A stretch of 64,000 nucleotides of DNA from an uncultured Anaerovibrio sp. (GCA_902786545.1 CADACU010000010.1:19589-83588); one strand, 5' to 3'; shown: positions 9,691-19,289, numbered from the stretch's first letter. Translations and numbers: made by a program. The notes: generated by a model not told the origin, from the sequence alone.

Positions 9691-10485
9691 ATGAAAGCAA
9701 AACTTTTTGTTACTGATATGGATGGTACCTTGTTGAACAGTCAACGGAAAATTACTGACAAGGTCAAGCTGGCTATTAAAAAAGCTGTGAAAGCCGGGGT
9801 GATATTTACGGTTGCTACCGGGCGTATGCATATTTCGACTCTGCCGTATGTGCAGGAGTTGGGCATCGATGTGCCTGTAATCACCTATAATGGGGCTTTG
9901 ATAAAATACGCATCCGGAGATGAGGTCTTTGCCTCCTATCTGGATAAGCAGCTGGTCCAATTATTGGTTGATTATGCCCAGGAACAAAATATCCATATTC
10001 AATTGTATAGTGATGATAAATTGTATTATTCCCAGGAAAATGAACTGTCGAAGTTTTATCAGACGGCGGCAGGTGTTACGGGGCATCCGGTGGGGGATGC
10101 TTTGGTTGAATATATGGACAAGGTTCCCAAGCTGCTGCTTATCGGAAGAAACCCTGAGGAGGCAGATCGGGCGGCCAGGGATATTGCGGCAAAGTTTGCC
10201 GGGCAAATCGTGGCGGTAAAATCCACACCGATTTATGTGGAGCTGATTAAGCCGGGAATCAATAAGGCCTCAGCCATTGCTAAAATGGCCGAGATTTATA
10301 AGGTTCCGTCAGAAGCCATATTGGCCATTGGGGATTCCAACAATGATATAACCATGCTGCAGTCCGCTCATTACGGTGTAGCTATGGGTAATGCCAACGC
10401 GGATGTGAAAAGGATTGCGAAATATCAGGTGGCAGACTGTGACCATGATGGTATTGCGGAAGCCATAGAGCGTTTTTGCTTTTAA
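9691..10485 (+). CDS. Cof-type HAD-superfamily phosphatase
   Basis: The 264-residue protein has HAD motif I (TDMDGTLLNSQ), a motif II Thr in VATGRMH, a Cof-type cap domain, and motif IV GDSNNDITML with the typical MGNANADVK ending. Family members dephosphorylate sugar phosphates, flavin mononucleotide or other small phosphates; the substrate cannot be read from sequence. It is the second gene after the PBP and 42 bp before rapZ. Confidence 0.9.
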   Translation: MKAKLFVTDMDGTLLNSQRKITDKVKLAIKKAVKAGVIFTVATGRMHISTLPYVQELGIDVPVITYNGALIKYASGDEVFASYLDKQLVQLLVDYAQEQNIHIQLYSDDKLYYSQENELSKFYQTAAGVTGHPVGDALVEYMDKVPKLLLIGRNPEEADRAARDIAAKFAGQIVAVKSTPIYVELIKPGINKASAIAKMAEIYKVPSEAILAIGDSNNDITMLQSAHYGVAMGNANADVKRIAKYQVADCDHDGIAEAIERFCF

Positions 10486-10527
10486 ACATATAGAGAAGAC
10501 TTCCTGAATGGAGAAAAGGAGGCTGTT

Positions 10528-11430
10528 ATGGATAGAGACGACAAAATGAATTTTATCATTGTAACAGGTATGTCCGGAGCAGGAAAAACCCAGGCCTGCC
10601 GTTATATGGAGGATGTGGGATATTTCGTTATCGACAACCTGCCCCCTGTGTTTATTCCTAAATTTGCAGAGCTGTGCCGTCATTCCGGCGGCCATGTCAA
10701 CAAGGTAGTATTGGTGGTGGATACCCGCAGCCGAGAATTTTTTGATACCTTTATTCATGTTTTGGAAAATATGGATCGGGATAATCAGCCATATGTAATG
10801 TTGTTTATGGATGCATCAGATGCAGCTATTATACGCCGTTACAAAGAGACCAGACGGCGGCATCCAATGGCGCCTAGCTCCCGTATCAGCGAGGGGGTGG
10901 CCAAGGAGCGGGAACGACTGGCTCCGATTCGCAACAAGGCTACATATATTATTGATACATCTGATTTAAAGAAAATTGAGTTGAAGGAAAAAATACTGAA
11001 GCTGTTTGCAACCAAGGAAGGCGAAAAGATTAACATCAATGTAATGTCCTTTGGTTTCAAATTTGGTATGCCGTTGGATGCAGATTTGGTATTTGATGTG
11101 CGTTTCCTGCCTAACCCGTTTTATGTTGAATCCATGCGCCACAAGAGTGGTGCAGTGCCAGAGGTGGCCCAGTATATTGAGCAATACCCGGTGACAAAGG
11201 AATTTGAGCAGCATTTGGACGGTATGATAGATTTTCTTATTCCGCAGTATGTCAAAGAAGGGAAAATGCAGCTGGTGATTGCCATAGGCTGTACTGGTGG
11301 TATGCACCGGTCCGTGTTTATCGCCAAGCATATTTTTGACAGGCTGAAGGACATGGGCTATCAGGTCAATCTGGAGCATCGTGATTTGATGAAGAACGAT
11401 GTGTGGGAGCATGTCCGGGAAGAGCGTTAA
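10528..11430 (+). CDS. rapZ: RapZ/YvcJ nucleotide-binding protein
   Basis: At 300 residues it is full length, with the P-loop GMSGAGKT at 13-20 and the C-terminal signature IAIGCTGGMHRSVFIA. In enterobacteria RapZ controls glmZ RNA and amino-sugar synthesis; in Firmicutes YvcJ hydrolyses nucleotides and affects competence. AAAAGGAGG precedes the ATG. It leads the conserved rapZ-yvcK-whiA block, with 12- and 17-bp gaps. Confidence 0.96.
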   Translation: MDRDDKMNFIIVTGMSGAGKTQACRYMEDVGYFVIDNLPPVFIPKFAELCRHSGGHVNKVVLVVDTRSREFFDTFIHVLENMDRDNQPYVMLFMDASDAAIIRRYKETRRRHPMAPSSRISEGVAKERERLAPIRNKATYIIDTSDLKKIELKEKILKLFATKEGEKININVMSFGFKFGMPLDADLVFDVRFLPNPFYVESMRHKSGAVPEVAQYIEQYPVTKEFEQHLDGMIDFLIPQYVKEGKMQLVIAIGCTGGMHRSVFIAKHIFDRLKDMGYQVNLEHRDLMKNDVWEHVREER

Positions 11431-11442
11431 GGAGTAATAAAG

Positions 11443-12756
11443 ATGAGCTTTCTAAAATGGCTGTATCCAGGAATGAAGTTTAAACGCTGGCTGCTGCTGT
11501 TTGCCAGTGGCGTTATGTTGGCCAGCCTGGGCATAGCGATTATGTTTAACTACAAATACATAGATAGCATTGAGGAAGCCATATTCCGCACGGTATATCT
11601 GTGGTCCGGGGAATACACCTATACGGCCACCGGAATTATCGGCTCGGTGGTGGTGATTTTAGGCTTTGCTATTATGGTATTGGCGGCTAAATTTATTATT
11701 CAGTCGGTAGTTTCAGTGGTTTATCCATCCAGCTCAGAGAAGCTGGTAGATCTTATTTATGAAAAGCGGATGCTGGGCAAGGGGCCGGCTGTTACCGTAG
11801 TAGGTGGCGGGCACGGGCTTTCCGTCTTGCTTCGTGGCATCAAACAGGTGACTACCAATGTTACAGCAGTAGTCACAGTGGCCGATGATGGTGGCTCTTC
11901 TGGTCGGCTGCGGGAAGAACTGGGGATAATTCCACCGGGAGATTTGCGAAATTGCCTGGTGGCTTTGGCTGATACCGAGCCCTTGATGGAAAAACTGTTC
12001 CAGCATCGGTTTGGTGGAAACAGTACTTTGTCTGGTCATAGCTTTGGCAATCTGTTTATAGCGGCCATGGCAGAGGTTACCGGTGATGTGGAGACGGCGT
12101 TGATTGAGTCTTCCAAGGTTCTGGCCGTGAAGGGCCGGGTTTTGCCGGCCAGCAAAGAGCATGTGCGATTGGATGCCATTATGGAGGACGGCAGTATTGT
12201 TTGCGGAGAGTCAGCTATACCGGAGGCCAAAAAGCGCATTCATCGGGTTAAATTATATCCGGAGCATGTGGAGGCTGTGCAATCCTCCTTGGATGCCATT
12301 CGTGATGCCAATGCTATTGTGCTGGGCCCGGGCAGTCTGTATACAAGCATTATGCCAAACTTGTTGGTGGAAGGCATTGGTGATGCCATTTGCCGCAGCA
12401 AGGCCATTAAAATTTATGTCTGCAATGTTATGACCCAGCCGGGAGAAACAGATGGCTATACTGCCTCCATGCATGTCAAGGCTATTTTGGACCATGCGGG
12501 ACGCCACGCCATTGATTATGTCATTGTCAATTCCACCCCGGTCCCAAAGGATATTCGGGAAATGTATGCTGAAAAAGGCTCTTATCCGGTCAAGGTGGAT
12601 GAAGAAGCCTTGAATGCACTGGGAGTTGGCTTGATAAAAGCGGATTTGATTACCAGCAAGGATGCGATTCATCATGATCCGAAAAAACTGGCCAGCAATG
12701 TAATGCGGGCAATATACGGAATTAAGGCTGGGCTGGATGACCTGAAGAAATATTGA
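11443..12756 (+). CDS. yvcK: YvcK/GlmR-family gluconeogenesis and cell-envelope regulator, membrane-anchored form
   Basis: The 437-residue protein has two N-terminal hydrophobic segments (about 16-35 and 63-85) and then a CofD-like fold from about 118: VTVVGGGHGLSVLLRG, VTVADDGGSSGRLR and GPGSLYTSIMPN. YvcK binds UDP-GlcNAc and links carbon metabolism to envelope synthesis in Bacillus. The membrane extension is longer than in the ~320-residue Bacillus protein; I infer it tethers the domain to the inner membrane. AAGGAGTAATAAAG precedes the start. Confidence 0.93.
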   Translation: MSFLKWLYPGMKFKRWLLLFASGVMLASLGIAIMFNYKYIDSIEEAIFRTVYLWSGEYTYTATGIIGSVVVILGFAIMVLAAKFIIQSVVSVVYPSSSEKLVDLIYEKRMLGKGPAVTVVGGGHGLSVLLRGIKQVTTNVTAVVTVADDGGSSGRLREELGIIPPGDLRNCLVALADTEPLMEKLFQHRFGGNSTLSGHSFGNLFIAAMAEVTGDVETALIESSKVLAVKGRVLPASKEHVRLDAIMEDGSIVCGESAIPEAKKRIHRVKLYPEHVEAVQSSLDAIRDANAIVLGPGSLYTSIMPNLLVEGIGDAICRSKAIKIYVCNVMTQPGETDGYTASMHVKAILDHAGRHAIDYVIVNSTPVPKDIREMYAEKGSYPVKVDEEALNALGVGLIKADLITSKDAIHHDPKKLASNVMRAIYGIKAGLDDLKKY

Positions 12757-12773
12757 TGGGAGCTTGGTGAATC

Positions 12774-13742
12774 ATGCCATCATTTGCTGCTGATGTAAAA
12801 AATGAGCTAGCCCATAAACTGGACAAAAAGATATGCTGCCAGACGGCTGAGCTGGCAGCACTTTTGCGTATGGGAGCGTCCATAACCCTTGGGACAAATT
12901 TGATGCTGGGGCTTAGCTTCGTGACTGAAAATGCGGCAGTTGCCCGTAAAACCCTGACTCTTTTGAAGAGTGCCGGGGATGTTCAGACCGAGGTCACGGT
13001 AAGCCGCAGTCAGCGTTTGAAGAAAAATAACCGCTACTCCCTGCGGGTGGTGCCATCCCCCAATGTCAGACCCCTGATGGAACAATTGGGTATGCTGGGC
13101 GATACGGAAGGCTCTATGGGGCGGGATAAAGCACTTTTGAAGAAACAGTGCTGTCGCCGGGCTTATTTACGGGGGGCCTTTATGGGGGGCGGTAGTATAA
13201 ACCGCCCGGAGGCCGAATGTCATTTGGAAATGATAACTGACAATTATGGCTTTGCTGATACCATAGTGGGCGTATTAAGACGAATGGGGTTTCCGGCTGG
13301 ATTTACTGACCGGAAAAATCATTATCTTATATATATAAAGGACGGAGAGGCCATAATGGACTTTCTCTCCATCATTGGAGCCACAAAATCATTGGATGAG
13401 TTTGAAAGTGGCCGAAATTTGAAGGAGGTCCGCAATCAGGTTAATCGCCTGGTAAATTGCGAGACAGCCAATCTGCAGAAAACAGTGGATGCAGCTCATT
13501 ATCAAAATGCATGTATAAAACTATTGAAGGATAGCGGTGTACTTAATGCTTTGTCCGCTGCTTTGAATAAAACTGCCATCTGCCGGCAGGAAAACCCCGA
13601 CGCGACATTGGCGGAATTGGCAGAAATTTTGCTGGTCAGCAAATCATGTGTTAATCATCGGCTGAGGAAGCTGGTGTCATTGGCAGAGGAATTAAAGGAA
13701 AAACAGAAGGAGACAGGTGAACCTATTGAAAAAAATCATTAA
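12774..13742 (+). CDS. whiA: WhiA DNA-binding protein
   Basis: The 322-residue protein has the expected layout: a degenerate LAGLIDADG-type N-terminal half (SFAADVKNELAH start, RAYLRGAFMGGGSINRP) and a C-terminal HTH (TLAELAEILLVSKSCVNHRL). WhiA affects sporulation in actinobacteria, and cell division or chromosome segregation in Firmicutes. It is third in the rapZ-yvcK-whiA block. Its last 26 bases overlap the GTG start of the deacetylase gene, suggesting coupled translation. Confidence 0.95.
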   Translation: MPSFAADVKNELAHKLDKKICCQTAELAALLRMGASITLGTNLMLGLSFVTENAAVARKTLTLLKSAGDVQTEVTVSRSQRLKKNNRYSLRVVPSPNVRPLMEQLGMLGDTEGSMGRDKALLKKQCCRRAYLRGAFMGGGSINRPEAECHLEMITDNYGFADTIVGVLRRMGFPAGFTDRKNHYLIYIKDGEAIMDFLSIIGATKSLDEFESGRNLKEVRNQVNRLVNCETANLQKTVDAAHYQNACIKLLKDSGVLNALSAALNKTAICRQENPDATLAELAEILLVSKSCVNHRLRKLVSLAEELKEKQKETGEPIEKNH

Positions 13743-14529
13743 AATTGCTTTTGGGCTGATAGTAGCTGCGCTAGTTATCATTTGGGCAGGGATACAGTAC
13801 TTATTGGCTCAGCCGGAGCCGGAGGGGTTCCCGATATTGGAATATCACATGGTACAGGAGCATAATCCTGACAAGGCCTACGAATACAATGTTCCTCCCC
13901 GGGATTTTGAGGAGCAGCTGGATTATTTAAAGGAAGCTGGCTATACTACGATTTCTATCCGGGATTTTCTGCGGGCGAAAAAGGGCTTGCAGCAGCTGCC
14001 GGATAAGCCGATAATCCTTACCTTTGATGACGGCTATGAAACCAACTATACGGAGCTGTTGCCCATATTGGAGCAGCGTGGCCTGAAGGCTACTATATTT
14101 ATGGTAGGTAATGACATAGGCCGGGAAAATTATATGAGCTGGGATCAGCTGAAGGATATCCAGCATCGGGGCGTGGAAATAGGCAGTCATACGGCCAATC
14201 ACTTGCCACTGACCGAAATGGACCTGAATACGGCCCGGGATGAAGTAAAGTTGTCCAAGCTATTGATGGAATGGAACGGTATGGATACCATTTATACATT
14301 GTCTTATCCCAATGGAAAATATACCAGTGAGTTGTTGGAGGTTTTAAAGGAAGAGGAGTATCTGGCTGCAGTGACCGGGGATGCCGGCCTGAATACCTTT
14401 GAAACCAATCCGTATTTGTTGCAGCGGATAAATATTCCGCATCCTACCTTTGGGTTGACGGAGTTTAAGTGGCGCCTTCTTAAGGGGCGTATCTTTGCTC
14501 AGTTGGGAATAGCCCAGCATAAGGAATAG
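13717..14529 (+). CDS. Membrane-anchored polysaccharide deacetylase
   Basis: The 270-residue protein has one N-terminal membrane segment (about 5-25) and a NodB-type domain with TFDDGYETN (catalytic and metal Asp), SHTANH (metal His pair) and LSYPNGKY. It probably acts outside the inner membrane on peptidoglycan or a surface glycan. It starts at GTG with AGAAGGAGA upstream, inside the end of whiA. The exact substrate is unknown. Confidence 0.88.
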   Translation: MNLLKKIIKIAFGLIVAALVIIWAGIQYLLAQPEPEGFPILEYHMVQEHNPDKAYEYNVPPRDFEEQLDYLKEAGYTTISIRDFLRAKKGLQQLPDKPIILTFDDGYETNYTELLPILEQRGLKATIFMVGNDIGRENYMSWDQLKDIQHRGVEIGSHTANHLPLTEMDLNTARDEVKLSKLLMEWNGMDTIYTLSYPNGKYTSELLEVLKEEEYLAAVTGDAGLNTFETNPYLLQRINIPHPTFGLTEFKWRLLKGRIFAQLGIAQHKE

Positions 14530-14570
14530 GTTATTGGCTGTGTTGATTGAGGCTAACTTTACAGTGGGTC

Positions 14571-14599
14571 TTGCATATACCGCCAAAAAAGGGTAAAAT
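14571..14599 (+). promoter_or_regulatory. Promoter of the SCIFF gene
   Basis: TTGCAT and TAAAAT are separated by 17 bp, 38 bp before the SCIFF start codon. Confidence 0.65.
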
Positions 14600-14637
14600 A
14601 GCTTAGGAATTTATTTGTGGCGAGGAGGTTACTTAAT

Positions 14638-14781
14638 ATGAAGCACATTCAGACTGTAAATGCACCTACTTTGCAGGCAACCAAGAACAGCGGTGGCTGT
14701 GGTGAGTGCCAGGCATCCTGCCAGTCCGCATGCAAGACTTCTTGCACTGTTGGCAATCAGGTTTGTGAAAGCAAGAAATAA
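14638..14781 (+). CDS. scfA: SCIFF ribosomal peptide precursor (six cysteines in forty-five residues)
   Basis: The 47-residue peptide begins MKHIQTVNAPTLQATKNS and carries six cysteines in a short C-terminal block (GGCGECQASCQSACKTSC and one near the end). This is the hallmark of SCIFF, a near-universal clostridial RiPP precursor in which thioether bonds are installed by the adjacent radical SAM enzyme. GAGGAGG lies upstream. The biological role of mature SCIFF remains unknown. Confidence 0.96.
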   Translation: MKHIQTVNAPTLQATKNSGGCGECQASCQSACKTSCTVGNQVCESKK

Positions 14782-14795
14782 TTTTTTGTGATAGA

Positions 14796-14822
14796 AGGGC
14801 TCCCCCTAGGGGAGCTCTTTTA
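14796..14822 (+). terminator. Terminator between SCIFF and its maturase
   Basis: A ~10-bp stem (AGGGCTCCCC with GGGGAGCTCT, one G-U) and TTTT lie 15 bp after the SCIFF stop. Partial read-through would give excess peptide mRNA over maturase mRNA. Confidence 0.75.
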
Positions 14823-14847
14823 GCGTTGATGTGTTGTTTAGGAGATT

Positions 14848-16263
14848 ATGATGAATAAAGAGATGCGGACAAAAATCCACAAATTTGTTCAAAACGGTAT
14901 GTATATATTGTTGGATATTAACAGCGGGGCCGTCCATGTGATTGATGAAATGATTTATGACATCATGGATTATTTTGATGGTGAAAATGACAGCGAGGTC
15001 CTGACTGCCTTGGCTGATAAATATTCTGAGGAAGATATGAAGGAGGCCTTGTCAGAGCTGCATGCCCTGATGGACCTTAATCAGCTTTTTGCACCGGATA
15101 TTGATGTGCCCCCAACCTTTAAGGCCAAGGGCTTAGTTAAATCCTTGTGCCTGATGACAGCCCACGACTGTAATATGCGTTGCAAGTATTGCTTTGGTGA
15201 CACCGGTGAGTATGGCGGTGAGCGGCAGATGATGAGTGAGGAAGTAGGTCGGGCAGCGGTAGACTATATTATTTCACACAGTGGATTGAGGAAGCATTGT
15301 GAAATCGATTTCTTCGGCGGCGAACCACTTATCAATATGCCGCTGGTCAAGGCCGTAACCGAATATGTCAGAAAGCGGGAAAAGGAAACCGGCAAGGAAT
15401 TCAAACTGACTCTGACCACCAACGGTCTGGCTTTAAACGATGACAATATTAAGTGGCTGAATGACAATAACATTAGTCTGGTACTTAGCACTGATGGCCG
15501 GAAGGAAACCCATGATAATATGAGACCAGACTGTGGTGGCCAGCCGACCTATGACAAGATCATGAAGAATTTCCGCAAGTGTGTGGATGCCCGTAATGGG
15601 GAGAATTACTATATGCGGGGGACCTATACCGCAGAAAATTTGGATTTTACGGAGGATGTCAAGGCGATGGCGGATGCCGGGTTTGATATCCTGTCCATGG
15701 AGCCGGTGGTGTTGAAGGACTCTCCATATGCGCTTACTGACGATATGCTGCCGGAAATTTTTGCCGAGTACGATCGGCTCACCGAGTTTTATTTGAAACG
15801 GCATCGGGAAGGTAAGGGCTTTTTCTTCTTTCATTTCAATATGGATTTGTCCAACGGTCCGTGTGTGGCCAAGCGGTTGGCGGGCTGTGGCTCCGGACAT
15901 GAATATTATGCTGTGGCGGCCAATGGAGATTTGTATCCGTGCCACCAGTTTGTTGGGCGGAAGAAATACAAGCTGGGTGATGTGTTTAACGACCTGGATG
16001 ATGGAGCCGAAGAAATCACCAGCTATTTCCGGGAGTCTCATGTGCTGAACAAGGAAAAGTGTCGGGACTGCTGGGCCAAGTTTTTCTGTAGTGGTGGCTG
16101 TCATGCCAATGCGGATTTGTTCAATGGAGATATCCGTATACCGTATGAAACCGGCTGTGCCATCCAGAAGAAGCGTCTGGAGTGTGCTTTGGCGGTTCAG
16201 GCCACTTTGGCGTTGGAGAAAATTCAAACGAAAGAATTTAATCCGGCTAGTGTGAATTGTTAA
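14848..16263 (+). CDS. scfB: SCIFF thioether maturase, radical SAM/SPASM enzyme
   Basis: The 471-residue enzyme has an N-terminal peptide-recognition region, the radical SAM cluster motif CNMRCKYC (Cys108, Cys112, Cys115), and a C-terminal SPASM region rich in Cys for auxiliary [4Fe-4S] clusters (CHQF, CRDCWAKFFCSGGCHANADLF). Family members form Cys-to-Thr-type thioether links in SCIFF. It lies directly downstream of the precursor gene, separated by a weak terminator. TTAGGAG precedes the first ATG of an ATGATG pair. Confidence 0.95.
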   Translation: MMNKEMRTKIHKFVQNGMYILLDINSGAVHVIDEMIYDIMDYFDGENDSEVLTALADKYSEEDMKEALSELHALMDLNQLFAPDIDVPPTFKAKGLVKSLCLMTAHDCNMRCKYCFGDTGEYGGERQMMSEEVGRAAVDYIISHSGLRKHCEIDFFGGEPLINMPLVKAVTEYVRKREKETGKEFKLTLTTNGLALNDDNIKWLNDNNISLVLSTDGRKETHDNMRPDCGGQPTYDKIMKNFRKCVDARNGENYYMRGTYTAENLDFTEDVKAMADAGFDILSMEPVVLKDSPYALTDDMLPEIFAEYDRLTEFYLKRHREGKGFFFFHFNMDLSNGPCVAKRLAGCGSGHEYYAVAANGDLYPCHQFVGRKKYKLGDVFNDLDDGAEEITSYFRESHVLNKEKCRDCWAKFFCSGGCHANADLFNGDIRIPYETGCAIQKKRLECALAVQATLALEKIQTKEFNPASVNC

Positions 16264-16350
16264 AATATTATTACTCTTTCTTAATTGAGAATTGCTTTGA
16301 TACGATATATATTATTTATGCTATAGTTATTAGAGGTTATGGATTTTGCG

Positions 16351-16380
16351 TTGACAATATGGCGGAATTTGGTGTACTAT
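16351..16380 (+). promoter_or_regulatory. Promoter of gap, with a ~125-nt leader
   Basis: TTGACA and TACTAT are separated by 18 bp. Transcription from here gives a long leader (about 16387-16511) containing a small palindrome (AAGATGTATCTT) and a T-rich stretch. I see no known riboswitch in it. Confidence 0.65.
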
Positions 16381-16511
16381 AGTGTTGATTAAGGGATAAG
16401 GTGCACTGGGACCAAAGATGTATCTTATGTCTGTTTTTTTCCGGCATTTGACATTTCCCGGTGTGTTCTCAAATTAAATTATCTATATATTTTTTAGGGG
16501 GTATTTTACAA

Positions 16512-17525
16512 ATGGCAGTAAAAGTAGCTATTAACGGTTTTGGTCGTATTGGTCGTTTGGCATTCCGTCAGATGTTCGACGCTGAGGGTTATGAGGTTGT
16601 TGCAATCAACGATTTGACCAGCCCTAAGATGTTGGCTCATCTTTTAAAGTATGACTCTTCCCAGGGTAAGTACAAGTACGCTGATAAGGTAACCGCTGGT
16701 GAAGATTCCATCACCGTTAACGGCAAGGAAATCAAGATTTATGCAAAGGCTAACGCTGCAGAAATTCCTTGGGCTCAGCATGATGTTGATGTAGTTCTCG
16801 AGTGCACCGGTTTCTACACTTCCAAGGAAAAGGCTTCTGCACATCTGACTGCAGGTGCTAAGAAGGTTGTTATTTCCGCTCCAGCTGGCAAGGATCTCCC
16901 TACCGTTGTTTACAATGTAAACCACAAGATCCTCACCAAGGAAGATAAGGTTATCTCCGCTGCATCCTGCACCACTAACTGCTTGGCTCCAATGGCTAAG
17001 GCTCTGAACGACTTGGCTCCAATCAAGTCCGGTATCATGGCTACTATCCATGCTTACACTGGTGACCAGATGACTTTGGACGGCCCACAGCGCAAGGGCG
17101 ATCTCCGTCGTTCCCGTGCTGCAGCTGTTAACATCGTTCCTAACTCCACTGGTGCTGCAAAGGCTATCGGCCTTGTAATTCCTGAGTTGGACGGCAAGCT
17201 CATCGGTGCTGCACAGCGCGTTCCTACCCCTACTGGTTCCACCACTCTGCTCTACGCTGTAGTTGAGGGTGAAGTTACTGTAGATCAGGTAAATGCTGCT
17301 ATGAAGAAGCAGGCTACTGAGTCCTTCGGTTATAACGAGGACGAGATCGTTTCCAGCGATATCGTTGGTATGAGCTACGGTTCCCTCTTCGATGCTACCC
17401 AGACTATGGTTAGCCCAGTAGGCAACGGTACCACTCAGGTTCAGGTTGTTTCCTGGTATGATAACGAGAACTCCTACACCAGCCAGATGGTTCGTACCAT
17501 TAAGTACTTTGCTGAGTTAGGCTGA
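16512..17525 (+). CDS. gap: Glyceraldehyde-3-phosphate dehydrogenase
   Basis: This glycolytic enzyme oxidises glyceraldehyde-3-phosphate to 1,3-bisphosphoglycerate with NAD. The 337-residue product shows the Rossmann start [14 protein letters not shown], the active-site [12 protein letters not shown] with its catalytic Cys, and the C-terminal SWYDNENSY. The ATG at 16512 is chosen over an in-frame upstream start because homology begins there and AGGGGG lies upstream. Codons are strongly restricted (GCT, GGT, AAG, CGT), as in highly expressed genes. Confidence 0.98.
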   Translation: MAVKVAINGFGRIGRLAFRQMFDAEGYEVVAINDLTSPKMLAHLLKYDSSQGKYKYADKVTAGEDSITVNGKEIKIYAKANAAEIPWAQHDVDVVLECTGFYTSKEKASAHLTAGAKKVVISAPAGKDLPTVVYNVNHKILTKEDKVISAASCTTNCLAPMAKALNDLAPIKSGIMATIHAYTGDQMTLDGPQRKGDLRRSRAAAVNIVPNSTGAAKAIGLVIPELDGKLIGAAQRVPTPTGSTTLLYAVVEGEVTVDQVNAAMKKQATESFGYNEDEIVSSDIVGMSYGSLFDATQTMVSPVGNGTTQVQVVSWYDNENSYTSQMVRTIKYFAELG

Positions 17526-17565
17526 TAATCGTCATCAAAACACAATAGCAAAAAAAGATCCATTG

Positions 17566-17600
17566 AGGTCCGGCCTTTGTTTGGGCCGGACCTATTTTAT
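17566..17600 (+). terminator. Terminator between gap and pgk
   Basis: AGGTCCGGCC and GGCCGGACCT form a 10-bp perfect stem followed by a weak T-rich tract (ATTTTATT), 23 bp before the pgk start. It probably allows partial read-through. Confidence 0.7.
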
Positions 17601-17622
17601 TAAGCGGAGGTTTTGTATTAAC

Positions 17623-18822
17623 ATGGGTATGAATAAGAAAACCATTAAAGATGTAGATCTTAAGGGTAAGAAAGTATTTTGCCGCGTGGATTATAATGTT
17701 CCATTTGATGAGAATATGAATATCACCAATGATACTCGTATTCAGGCTACCAAGGAAACTGTTAAGTACATGCTGGAGCAGGGCGCAGCAGTTATCCTGG
17801 CTTGCCATATCGGTCGTCCTACCGAAGAGCGTGAGGACAAGTTCTCCACTAAGCACATTGTTAAGCGCGTATCCGAGGTTATGGGTGTAGATGTTAAGTG
17901 GGTTTCTGATTGCGTTGGACCTGAGGCTGAAAAGGCAGCTGCTGATTTGAAGCCAGGTGAGATTCTCCTCTTAGAGAACCTCCGTTATCACAAGGAAGAG
18001 AAAAAGAACGATCCAGGCTTTGCAAAGCAGTTGGCATCCTTGGCCGACATTGCTGTAAATGATGCATTTGGTGTTTCCCACCGTGCACATGCTGCCAATG
18101 TAGGTATAGCTCAGTATCTGGAGTCCGTAGCCGGCTTCCTGATGGAAAAGGAAATCAAGTTTATCGGCCAGACCCTGGAAGCTCCTAAGCGTCCATTCGT
18201 AGCTATCATTGGTGGTGCAAAGGTATCTGATAAGATTGGCGTCATCTCCAATATGATTGATAAGGTTGATACCATTATCATCGGTGGCGGTATGGCACAT
18301 ACCTTCGATGCAGCACAGGGCTTGCCAATCGGTAATTCCATCTGCGAAAAGGATAAGTTCGAGGAGGCTCTCGGTCAGTTGAAGAAAGCCAAGGAAAAGG
18401 GCGTAAAGGTTGTTTTACCGGTAGACCTTACCATTGCTGATAAGTTCGCAGCTGATGCCAAGACCAATATCGTAGATGTTGACAAAGTTCCTGAGGGCTG
18501 GGAAGCTCTCGATTCCGGTCCTAAGACCTGTGATGAGTATGTCAAGGCACTCGAGGGTGCTAAGACTGTTATCTGGAATGGTCCAATGGGTGTATTCGAA
18601 TTTGACGCTTTTGCCAAGGGTACTCTGGCTGTTGCTGAGGCAGTTGCCAAGGCTACTGAAAATGGCGCAACCTCCATCGTTGGTGGTGGTGACTCCATCG
18701 CAGCCCTGAAGAAGACTGGTCTTTCTGACAAGATTTCCCATATTTCTACCGGTGGCGGCGCTACTCTCGAATTCCTTGAGGGCAAGGAACTGCCTGGTAT
18801 TGCAGCTATTGCTGACAAGTAA
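17623..18822 (+). CDS. pgk: Phosphoglycerate kinase
   Basis: The 399-residue enzyme makes ATP from 1,3-bisphosphoglycerate. Visible motifs are FCRVDYNVPFDEN near the N terminus, LLLENLRYHKEE, AIIGGAKVSDKIGV and the nucleotide-binding end GGGDSIAALKKTG. GGAGG lies 12 bases before the ATG at 17623. Codon use is highly biased, as in gap. It is followed by a long repeat-filled gap before tpiA rather than by close linkage. Confidence 0.98.
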   Translation: MGMNKKTIKDVDLKGKKVFCRVDYNVPFDENMNITNDTRIQATKETVKYMLEQGAAVILACHIGRPTEEREDKFSTKHIVKRVSEVMGVDVKWVSDCVGPEAEKAAADLKPGEILLLENLRYHKEEKKNDPGFAKQLASLADIAVNDAFGVSHRAHAANVGIAQYLESVAGFLMEKEIKFIGQTLEAPKRPFVAIIGGAKVSDKIGVISNMIDKVDTIIIGGGMAHTFDAAQGLPIGNSICEKDKFEEALGQLKKAKEKGVKVVLPVDLTIADKFAADAKTNIVDVDKVPEGWEALDSGPKTCDEYVKALEGAKTVIWNGPMGVFEFDAFAKGTLAVAEAVAKATENGATSIVGGGDSIAALKKTGLSDKISHISTGGGATLEFLEGKELPGIAAIADK

Positions 18823-18841
18823 TCCTATATGCTTGTCTTTT

Positions 18842-19170
18842 CGCTGCCTAGCGTTGTCAAACCTTGTAAATATTCCTCGATGTACCATTATAAGTACAAC
18901 TGCGGATATTTACGGCGGTTTTCCTAGCTATACAGCGAAAATCCTGCGCATAGAACCTTATCGTTGCGTAGCGTTCTAAACCTTGTAAATATTCCTCGAT
19001 GTACCATTATAAGTACAACTGCGGATATTTACGGCGGTTTTCCTAGCTATGCAGCGAAAATCCTGCGCATAGAACCTTATCGTTGCGTAGCGTTCCAAGC
19101 CTTGTAAATATTCCTCGATGTACCGTTGTTTCACTGTTTAGCGTTGTGGTGAAAAAACTGCGCATAGAGA
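18842..19170 (+). repeat. 119-bp tandem repeat between pgk and tpiA
   Basis: Two near-identical 119-bp units (about 18842-18960 and 18961-19079) and a shortened third are read by eye from recurrence of CCTTGTAAATATTCC at 18862, 18981 and 19100. Each unit contains a nested hairpin: GTAAATATTCC with GGATATTTAC, and inside it TGTAC with GTACA. A second stem (GGTTTTC/GAAAATCC) follows. No protein-coding frame is evident. This repeat and the leader element fill most of the 467-bp gap. Confidence 0.85.
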
Positions 19171-19289
19171 GTATGCCTTCCCTTATGGGGAAGCACCCGA
19201 TGGTACTAGACTTGCGTCGGTGCCTGTTGGGCAGATGAGGTTTTACTCATTTTTTTAGATATATAGATAATTTAAGGAGGATTTTTATT
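19171..19289 (+). promoter_or_regulatory. Structured leader upstream of tpiA
   Basis: The stretch folds as GCCTTCCC/GGGGAAGC, then a GCACCCGA/TCGGTGC stem with a bulge, then ATGAG/CTCAT followed by seven T residues, 31 bp before the tpiA start. The last looks like a weak intrinsic terminator, so an attenuated leader is possible. I match it to no known riboswitch. Confidence 0.4.
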
